Source: CALRQJ02 sp943370285
Lineage (GTDB): Bacteria; Bacteroidota; Bacteroidia; Chitinophagales; Chitinophagaceae
Reading direction: 5' to 3'
DNA length: 64,000 nt
Assembly: GCA_943370285.1 (NCBI GenBank)
Contig: CALRQJ020000004.1
Coordinates: 220,061-284,060 of the forward strand
Part shown: in pieces, positions 58,665 through 64,000 of the stretch
How the letters are laid out: every line of letters begins with the position of its first letter
Numbering within the stretch: position 1 is the stretch's first letter
Made by a program: the position numbers and the translations under genes
Notes under the pieces: model-generated
The model's database searches: none
What the model was told of the DNA's origin: nothing
Seen by the model: only the letters and a program-made list of their open reading frames with translations

Positions 58665-59087
58665 ATGCACAGTCCAAAAATTCACACATTCAACCCAAAA
58701 AATCCAGTATGCGATTTTAGCGTTTTCATTCTCTGTAAAGGATTAAACAGCGGAAAACCACTCGAAAAGCCTTGTCCCAATTGCTTTGTAATAGCTTGTA
58801 AAAATGCCGATGAAATGGATTTTTACAAAACCCTTGCATTTGGATTATGGAAGGCAAAGCACTTTCATCAGTTCCTTGTTGGTTCTGTTATTCCATTCAT
58901 CCGCATTGATGATTTTAAAAGCACCATTAAAACCCAAGCGGAAGCAGTCAGCAAAGATAAATATGCCTTTGTGCAAGATGTCCATAAAGTAAAGCTGATA
59001 GAACGAAAAGAAAAGCAGATGTACGAAACATTGGCACTGTTAGCCGATGTTAAAAAAGCAATGATGTATAGGCACTTTAAAAGGTAG
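58665..59087 (+). CDS. DUF6943 family hypothetical protein
   Basis: The 140-residue protein matches DUF6943: LCKGLNSGKPLEKPCPNCFV, the FGLWKAKHFHQFLVGSVIPFI segment and a lysine-rich C-terminus (conserved positions). The paired cysteines in PCPNCF suggest metal binding. Function is unknown; members sit on Bacteroidota mobile elements. It lies between the two copies of the long stem-loop element, so a regulatory link is possible. Confidence 0.78.
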   Translation: MHSPKIHTFNPKNPVCDFSVFILCKGLNSGKPLEKPCPNCFVIACKNADEMDFYKTLAFGLWKAKHFHQFLVGSVIPFIRIDDFKSTIKTQAEAVSKDKYAFVQDVHKVKLIERKEKQMYETLALLADVKKAMMYRHFKR

Positions 59088-59149
59088 CCGTATTGGCTGC
59101 CATACCCTGGGGAAATGCTTTTGCACCATAAAAATTTATATGCAAAAAT

Positions 59150-59273
59150 AGCAAGGGGGGCTGACGCACAAAGCCAACACTAAAAAAACCAAAAGACTAC
59201 GGCATAAACACAGACCCACCGCACAAGGCTTTCATTTATTCCGTTTCCTTTTGGTTTTTTTATCCCCCTTGCT
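59150..59273 (+). ncRNA. long stem-loop element, copy 2 (downstream of the DUF6943 gene)
   Basis: The outer stem here is AGCAAGGGGG (59150-59159) with CCCCCTTGCT (59264-59273), a different sequence from copy 1 that still pairs. The middle arms share 24 identical bases with copy 1 on each side (59184-59207 and 59236-59259), including the same ACT/TTC internal loop. The apical region (59209-59234) is unlike copy 1 and forms no long stem. A small ORF starts 26 bp after the outer stem. Confidence 0.7.
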
Positions 59274-59620
59274 GAGAGAAGCATATAAATTATTTCATTA
59301 TGCAAAATCATCCACGTATTTCAGCAGGCAGCCAGTTAGGCATTTGTCCTTTTACTCCGCAGGTTCTCCATCAGCACTTGCAGCTTTCACCTTTTGCTTA
59401 TCAGCGTTACATCCGCAGGTCTCGGTTAGCCCATCAGCCAGTTTTTGGCATCAAGGTTTATCAGCTTCCTTGTGGTTGTTTCGTTTGGTGTTATCCATCA
59501 GGTGTTCGTGAGCTTTCAGCATTGCCCTTTTAGGGCTTTGCTGCTCTCATTTCGACCATAAACCCATCATAAGGTTAGGGTAAAGGCAATATAATTGCCA
59601 TCATTATGAAAAATGATGCA
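59274..59620 (+). other. non-coding or weakly coding block after stem-loop copy 2
   Basis: About 350 bp. The only candidate gene is the small reading frame at 59300-59533, which I rate as doubtful. I see no promoter or repeat here besides a short stretch before the terminator at 59621. Confidence 0.5.
59300..59533 (+). CDS. doubtful small protein downstream of stem-loop copy 2
   Basis: This 77-residue frame starts at an ATG 26 bp after the stem-loop element. It is rich in Gln, Pro, Cys and Ser, with no motif. Its position mirrors that of the DUF6943 gene behind copy 1, which is the main reason for listing it. It has no recognised homologue and could be a chance frame in a G-poor region. Confidence 0.25.
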   Translation: MQNHPRISAGSQLGICPFTPQVLHQHLQLSPFAYQRYIRRSRLAHQPVFGIKVYQLPCGCFVWCYPSGVRELSALPF

Positions 59621-59651
59621 AAAAGAAAACCCCGCCAAAAAATTGACGGGG
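59621..59651 (-). terminator. terminator of the minus-strand hypothetical gene
   Basis: CCCCGCC (59630-59636) pairs with GACGGGG (59645-59651) with one mismatch; on the minus strand a T-rich run follows (A residues at 59621-59629). It lies about 30 bp beyond the minus-strand stop at 59681. Confidence 0.75.
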
Positions 59652-59660
59652 CTTCTTTGA

Positions 59661-59688
59661 TTAATAACCCTGTAAAGTTATTAGAAGA
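59661..59688. repeat. dispersed repeat copy 2 overlapping the hypothetical gene's stop
   Basis: TTAATAACCCTGTAAA matches 43656-43671, and TTAGAAGA follows. Here TAATAAC (59662-59668) and GTTATTA (59677-59683) also form a hairpin around the stop codon of the minus-strand gene. Confidence 0.55.
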
Positions 59689-60487
59689 TAGTTTGAATTT
59701 TCAAGGCATTACCCGAATTGAACAGGTAGTAATCTGAACCTACTTGCTGATAGAACTCAATCCCAATGCTATTCAACACACTCACATCAGCCGTCAATGA
59801 AGGCGATCCCGGAAGGGTAGCAGTGATTGTGGTTGGAGTTGCGATAGGAGTAGCTAAATCAAGGTAGCCGGAATATGCCACATTAGACAACTCATTCAGG
59901 GCAGCATCAATTGGCTCATAAATTTTTGAAGTCGGATTGAAAGCATAATCAGAGATAACCGAAATAGCATTTATCAAACGGAAGTGAGTAGCTCCGGCAG
60001 GAGCATTGATGAAGTTCAACGGATTGAAAGCTGCAACCGTTAAATCTGCACTATCACGGGTTGGTGTGTTTGACAATGTGAAGGGAGCATAAAACACACT
60101 ATCATAGCTGATATTTTTATTGAAGTTCAATCCATTTAAGTATTGACCTTGTGTTGATACCAGGATAGCACGGTAGCCCCTTGCCTCGGTTTGGTCTTCC
60201 AAGTTGATTTTTTTCATAATTGCAGTTAGACGACCTGTTAACTGCGGATCACTCATTTGCTTCATTAATTGAGCAAGCCCAACACGAACAGATTTTGCAG
60301 CAGCTGCACAGCCCCCAAATTCGTTCATATTTTCACGGGTTCTCTCAAACTCTGGAGCAGTTTTTACTTGATCCCCTGTTGGTCCACCAATTAAGCCAGC
60401 GAAGTGGCCAGATAAACCTTTGATTTTGAAATGGCGAATATCGCCTAATGTTCCTTTGTACTTTAATGGTCCTGATTGACGTGCCAT
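59681..60487 (-). CDS. conserved hypothetical mobile-element protein
   Basis: The 268-residue protein starts MARQSGPLKYKGTLGDIRHFKIKG and has a conserved N-terminal half (EFERTRENMNEFGGCAAAAKSVRVGLAQLMKQMSD, conserved positions). I recall this N-terminus from Bacteroidota mobile elements and phages, where it is of unknown function and may be a structural or DNA-bound protein. The second half is beta-rich with no known motif. It is divergent from the thermonuclease-like gene. Confidence 0.7.
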   Translation of the reverse strand: MARQSGPLKYKGTLGDIRHFKIKGLSGHFAGLIGGPTGDQVKTAPEFERTRENMNEFGGCAAAAKSVRVGLAQLMKQMSDPQLTGRLTAIMKKINLEDQTEARGYRAILVSTQGQYLNGLNFNKNISYDSVFYAPFTLSNTPTRDSADLTVAAFNPLNFINAPAGATHFRLINAISVISDYAFNPTSKIYEPIDAALNELSNVAYSGYLDLATPIATPTTITATLPGSPSLTADVSVLNSIGIEFYQQVGSDYYLFNSGNALKIQTIF

Positions 60488-60581
60488 AACTTATTTTTTT
60501 TAGATGATTTTGAATTAAAAAATTTAGTGTAAATTTACGCCATAACTAATTGACAGTCAATTGATAAAGTAGTGCAAAGCA
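60488..60581. promoter_or_regulatory. divergent promoter region with small palindromes
   Basis: TTGAC-A-GTCAA (60550-60560) and the adjacent TCAATTGA are short palindromes between the two divergent genes. TAAATTTA on both strands resembles -7 boxes. The AGTG word occurs three times in the last 25 bases before the GTG start. Confidence 0.35.
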
Positions 60582-61073
60582 GTGTATTTTAGTGTTAAAG
60601 AACATCAGATTATTAAAACGCATCTAAAAGTTGCCAAAGTGGTGGATGGAGATGGCTTAATTGTTACCAGTCTATTCAGCAAACAGGAAGAAGAAATAAG
60701 GCTTTTGGGTATTGATGCACCCGAATTGAGAATGTGTGAAAAATTAAATCAGGACGAAAGGGAAACACACATAGCCGGACAATTATTGATGAAGTTGGGA
60801 AGGATAGCTCAAAAGTTTTTAATTGATACTGTACCACCCGAAACCAATGTAACGATTATTCAGGAAGCGGAAAATCAAATAGACAGCTATGGCAGAACCC
60901 TTGCTTATGTGATTTTGCCTGATGGCAGGTGCTTGAATGAAATAATGATCTCAGAAGGCTACGCGAAGCCCTACAATCGATTTTTTTGCTCCGAGCTACC
61001 CAAGTATCAACTATTGAGCAACACCGCTAAAACAGAAAAAAAGGGATTATATTTGCACGTAGATAAGTTCTAA
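60582..61073 (+). CDS. thermonuclease (staphylococcal nuclease-like) family protein
   Basis: The 163-residue protein has the SNase fold: KVVDGDGLIV with a metal/active-site Asp, IRLLGIDAPELRM with the catalytic Arg near it, and DSYGRTLAYVILPDGR (second catalytic Arg in YGRTLAY). A conserved Glu in that region is less clear. It starts at GTG 60582 since no ATG lies upstream in frame. No signal peptide is present, so it may act in the cytoplasm. It is the last gene of the island, about 100 bp inside the right attachment site. Confidence 0.88.
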   Translation: MYFSVKEHQIIKTHLKVAKVVDGDGLIVTSLFSKQEEEIRLLGIDAPELRMCEKLNQDERETHIAGQLLMKLGRIAQKFLIDTVPPETNVTIIQEAENQIDSYGRTLAYVILPDGRCLNEIMISEGYAKPYNRFFCSELPKYQLLSNTAKTEKKGLYLHVDKF

Positions 61074-61117
61074 TCAACACAGGCATTTTTCTCTTTCTTA
61101 TTGCCAATTTTACATTT

Positions 61118-61140
61118 TTTGTTGCCTATTTGTTGCCCGA
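61118..61140 (+). repeat. two TTTGTTGCC repeats near the right end
   Basis: TTTGTTGCCTAT (61118-61129) and TTTGTTGCCCGA (61129-61140) resemble the triple repeat near the left end. A weaker TTATTGCCAATT lies at 61098. They are in the same orientation and about 36 bp before the right attachment site. Confidence 0.65.
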
Positions 61141-61175
61141 TTGATATAACTATCTGATAATCAATTCAGGTTACT

Positions 61176-61193
61176 TATTGTATCGGTAAATAG
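61176..61193 (+). repeat. right attachment site (attR)
   Basis: TATTGTATCGGTAAATAG differs from the mnmE end at 3 of 18 positions. It marks the right boundary of the island; chromosomal DNA resumes after it. Confidence 0.83.
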
Positions 61194-61589
61194 TTGGTAA
61201 GTGAGCTAATTCATTACACCTTTACCATCTTCGAACAGGATTACATTAACTGCATTTAAAGTGAGATGAGGCATCTCTTTATCCATTCGCAATAGCCGGT
61301 TACACTTTAAAATCATAGACTTCAAAAAATCATTTTTTTATATTTCAATCGATTGAAATTGCTATTTTAATCGAATTCTTCTATACATTCGTTATGGAAT
61401 TGACCAATAAGATGCCATTTCTTTCAAAATTGGGGAACAAAACATTCAATCGTTTAACAGCTATTGTGCATATGTAATAAATCCCTCAATTTCAGATGGT
61501 CAAATAATGATCTATTTCCCAAACTCATGCCATACTGTTATCTAAAACAATTATGGCTTTTTTGGAACAAAAACAAAAAACGAACTGCT
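61194..61589 (+). promoter_or_regulatory. regulatory region before the surface-protein gene, with an 18-bp palindrome
   Basis: No gene is visible. ATTTCAATCGATTGAAAT (61342-61359) is a perfect palindrome and looks like a dimeric regulator's operator. GAGAT-gaggc-ATCTC (about 61262) is a small hairpin. No TAnnTTTG promoter is clear near the gene. Confidence 0.55.
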
Positions 61590-64000
61590 ATGTGGAAAAA
61601 AATTACCCAATCTTTTGTGCTGGCTATCTGCGCCACACTGTTTTTTAATTCGACTGTTAGTGCACAAACCAAAACATGGGCTGGTCTGACTGGCGGCAGT
61701 TGGAACACGGCTGGTAATTGGAGCCCTTCTGGGGTGCCAGGTATGGCGGATTCAGTTGTTTTTACTAATACCTCTGCTATGAATGTAGTATTAGATTTTA
61801 CTACTTCAACTACTATCAATGCTCTCACAATTGCAGGAACTGCCAATGTTACTTTCACAACAGGAGCCAATCGTACTATTAACTTAGGTGGCGCAGGTAT
61901 ACCAGGTAGAGCATTAAATATTATAGCAAATAGAAGTTTAATATTAAATGCTTCGGTAGGTAGTGTTGGTACAACAATTAATATACCTACGGGATACACA
62001 GCCACAATAAATGGTGGATTGAATTTAGATGCATTTGCTGCAAGTGGGTTTACTCTTCAAACTAATAAATTGATAGCTGTAGATGCAAATAGTGTACAAG
62101 TAAATAGTGGTGGTGTTATACTTGTATATGCGGAGAATTCAGGCGATCCATTTGGCTCGTATACTGGAACGAATAATATTATTGTCTTTAACAGTGGGGC
62201 AAGGTTTACTTATTATGCAGGTTCTAATCCATTTGGAAGTTCATCGGGTCCTGGTATAGCACAATTCAATTCTGGAAGTATTTATAGTGTTTTTGGTGGT
62301 GTCAACATCAATATGGAAGGAAGAACTTTTTCAACAGTTGTTTTAGCATCAGGTGCAAGCCCTTACACAGGCACAACGAACACAACAAATACAACAACTA
62401 CTATTGATTCGTTAATAGTAAACACGGGAACTTTAAATCTTGCTGCAACCGGTAACGCTTCGCCTAGTTTTGCTATCAATAATCTTTGCTTAGGTTTAAC
62501 CGGTACAGGAACAAACACAGTTACACTAGGTAGTGCAAGTTCTGGAAGTACACCAACTACATATACGATTAGTGGTAATGTTTTAGTTGGCAACAATACT
62601 GCAGCAACCTCTACGCTTAACTTTGGCCAAAATTCAGGTACCGGTTCAGTTACTACCACTATAACTTTCACGGGTGTAAGTAAATCACTTGATATTGGTA
62701 CAACTGGTACGAGAACAATCAATCAATCTGATGTGTCAGGTGCTACCTATACAACCAATTATGTAATTGCTCCAAATGCTAGCTTTAGCTTTAACCGAAG
62801 CCTTACCCTTGCAACATCAAATACCAATTCAACATTAACCGTTCAACCTTTGGGTGCATTAACTGTTGGTACTGGTGCAACTATAACAGCCAATGGCAAA
62901 TTAACCGTTCAATCAGATGCAACTGGTAGCGGAAGAATTGGCAACAGCGCAGGTAGCATTTCAGGTAATGTAATTGTACAACGTTACATCCCCAACACCG
63001 GTCGTAAGTGGCGTTTTTTAACGGCTCCGGTAATAGGTGCATCGAGCAATACGGTATTTGCTAACTGGCAAAACAATGGTACGGTAACAGCGGGTAGAGG
63101 CGTAAGCATTTGGGGTACAGGTGGTACTTGCGACCCTGGTGTAAGTACAGGTAATGGTTTAGTGCCAAACCCTGCAGGTGCGTCAAGTTCTATGCGTAAG
63201 TATAATAATACGTCAAACACTTGGGATGATATTACCAATACAAATACCGAGGTTTTGTTTGATGGTAGTAGTAATAAAGCTTTTGCTTTATTTGTTACTG
63301 GACATTTTGGTGGAGGATATACCACACCTGGTTCTGGGTCAATTGCCACTACTTTAAGTGCAACAGGTAGTTTAATTACCGGTACAAAAGCATTCAATTT
63401 TACCTATGAAGACAATGCCGAGCATATTGCATTAATTGGTAATCCTTATGCCAGTCCGGTAAACTTCTTCAATTTAACCCGTACTAATGTAAACGATAAG
63501 TTTTGGGTTTGGGACGCTAGTTTAGATGGTACTGGCGGATATGTATTATTAACCGGCGATGGTAGTGGTAATTATACTCCAAGTATTGTAAGTGGCTATT
63601 CGGGGTCGGCTGCTGCAGGGACGGTGTATGAAGATATACAAAGTGGTCAGGCCATTTTTGTAGAAGCAACTGCGGCAGGTGCAGCGAGTGTAACCTTTAA
63701 CGAAGACGATAAAGTAAGCACAACGCATTCACAAGTATTTAGAAACGGCACACAAACTGAAAAACTCCGAGTAAACCTACTCAATGCAGCAAACCAGGCC
63801 GCCATCAAAGTAATTGATGGGGTATTGGTACAGTACAGCAATAGCTTTAGTAATGGCCATGCAGCAGAAGATGGTATCAAGCTGTACAACGACAGAGAAA
63901 ACCTTTGGGTAGATGCTAATGGCAAAGAATACATGATTGAAGGCCGTAAGTTGATTGATAATGTCGATACAGTTAAACTTACTACTTGGGCTTTACAACA
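61590..64000 (+). CDS. large secreted surface protein, probable type IX secretion cargo (3' end outside window)
   Basis: The frame is open from the ATG at 61590 to the window end, at least 803 codons. It begins with a signal peptide (MWKKITQSFVLAICATLFFNSTVSAQ) and a repeat-rich, Thr/Ser/Asn/Gly beta-helix-like region whose start (WAGLTGGSWNTAGNWSPSGVP) is typical of Bacteroidota surface proteins. Near residue 450 the conserved block GNVIVQRYIPNTGRKWRFLTAPV begins, with ALIGNPYASPVNF following, which is common in T9SS-sorted proteins. The sorting domain itself would lie beyond the window. The minus-strand frames opposite it are shadows. Confidence 0.82.
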   Translation, partial: MWKKITQSFVLAICATLFFNSTVSAQTKTWAGLTGGSWNTAGNWSPSGVPGMADSVVFTNTSAMNVVLDFTTSTTINALTIAGTANVTFTTGANRTINLGGAGIPGRALNIIANRSLILNASVGSVGTTINIPTGYTATINGGLNLDAFAASGFTLQTNKLIAVDANSVQVNSGGVILVYAENSGDPFGSYTGTNNIIVFNSGARFTYYAGSNPFGSSSGPGIAQFNSGSIYSVFGGVNINMEGRTFSTVVLASGASPYTGTTNTTNTTTTIDSLIVNTGTLNLAATGNASPSFAINNLCLGLTGTGTNTVTLGSASSGSTPTTYTISGNVLVGNNTAATSTLNFGQNSGTGSVTTTITFTGVSKSLDIGTTGTRTINQSDVSGATYTTNYVIAPNASFSFNRSLTLATSNTNSTLTVQPLGALTVGTGATITANGKLTVQSDATGSGRIGNSAGSISGNVIVQRYIPNTGRKWRFLTAPVIGASSNTVFANWQNNGTVTAGRGVSIWGTGGTCDPGVSTGNGLVPNPAGASSSMRKYNNTSNTWDDITNTNTEVLFDGSSNKAFALFVTGHFGGGYTTPGSGSIATTLSATGSLITGTKAFNFTYEDNAEHIALIGNPYASPVNFFNLTRTNVNDKFWVWDASLDGTGGYVLLTGDGSGNYTPSIVSGYSGSAAAGTVYEDIQSGQAIFVEATAAGAASVTFNEDDKVSTTHSQVFRNGTQTEKLRVNLLNAANQAAIKVIDGVLVQYSNSFSNGHAAEDGIKLYNDRENLWVDANGKEYMIEGRKLIDNVDTVKLTTWALQ

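Larger units (their letters stand above)
40432..61193. mobile_element. integrated genomic island of about 20.8 kb at the mnmE 3' end
   Basis: The region is bounded by the 18-bp imperfect direct repeats and has an integrase next to the left one. It contains an excision/replication-like module (40667-45933), a composite type I restriction and accessory defence operon (46028-57101), a structured non-coding block with a DUF6943 gene, and a conserved hypothetical plus a thermonuclease-like gene at the right end. No relaxase, coupling protein or type IV secretion gene is recognisable, so it is probably not self-transmissible but might be mobilised in trans. Confidence 0.85.

Noticed and set aside
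58487..58720. A 77-residue frame running from the stem-loop copy 1 into the DUF6943 gene
   Set aside because: It overlaps the right arms of the stem-loop and the start of the DUF6943 gene, and has no motif.
61538..63934. Minus-strand frames opposite the surface-protein gene
   Set aside because: The long plus-strand frame has a signal peptide and a recognised block, so the opposite frames are shadows.
1..64000. tRNA, rRNA or CRISPR arrays
   Set aside because: I looked for tRNA-like cloverleaf sequences, rRNA segments and regularly spaced direct repeats with unique spacers and saw none. The 31-bp spaced repeats are only three and have no spacer array character.

Overview
The window is a Bacteroidota chromosome segment, probably of the order Chitinophagales (the order is a guess; the phylum is well supported). 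Supporting signs are AT-rich genes with little Shine-Dalgarno signal, -7 promoter boxes of the TAnnTTTG type, an exbB-exbD-exbD-tonB operon, a surface protein that looks like type IX secretion cargo, a zinc metalloprotease of the long Bacteroidota type, and a BT4734/DUF3987-type mobile-element primase.

Bases 1 to about 40,430 are ordinary chromosome. The order is the end of the ribosomal protein operon (rplO, secY, map), a BaiN-like flavoprotein, a ribosome hibernation factor, an enolase-superfamily epimerase, and a flavin/photolyase cluster on the minus strand with a divergent SDR. Then come a carboxypeptidase-regulatory-domain protein, queA, a giant TraB-like lipid-era fusion protein with an uncharacterised C-terminal part, a fused double-ATPase ABC protein with AMP nucleosidase, a peroxiredoxin, a DPP-IV-type peptidase and an alpha-glucan phosphorylase homologue. 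They are followed by a DtxR-type regulator with a ZIP transporter, assorted single genes (DUF2238, AlkD-like, amidase-SH3, bestrophin, SET, MgtE, thioredoxin), a zinc metalloprotease, the TonB energising operon and mnmE.

Bases about 40,432 to 61,193 are an integrated genomic island of about 20.8 kb. It sits exactly at the 3' end of mnmE and is bounded by an 18-bp imperfect direct repeat (15/18). It has a tyrosine integrase, three small helix-turn-helix proteins, a DUF3987 primase-like protein, but no recognisable relaxase or conjugation genes. Its cargo is one long plus-strand operon: XRE regulator, hsdM, three inserted accessory genes (one a PD-(D/E)XK nuclease), hsdS, hsdR, a class III nucleotide-cyclase-fold protein and a beta-family protein. 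This operon meets a convergent, overlapping sce7726-type PD-(D/E)XK gene. I read it as a composite defence locus. The cyclase-like/beta/sce7726 trio is the best candidate for an undescribed protein system.

Downstream of that, about 3 kb is mostly non-coding but highly structured. It holds divergent promoters, a GNRA-capped hairpin element, a nested palindrome array that could be a transfer origin, and two copies of a long stem-loop element. The two copies share identical 24-nt arms and have outer stems that differ in sequence but still pair. They flank a DUF6943 gene and are the best candidate for a new structured RNA. The island ends with a conserved hypothetical gene, a thermonuclease-like gene and the right attachment site. 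Beyond it, the chromosome resumes with a regulatory region containing an 18-bp perfect palindrome and a large secreted surface protein that runs off the window.
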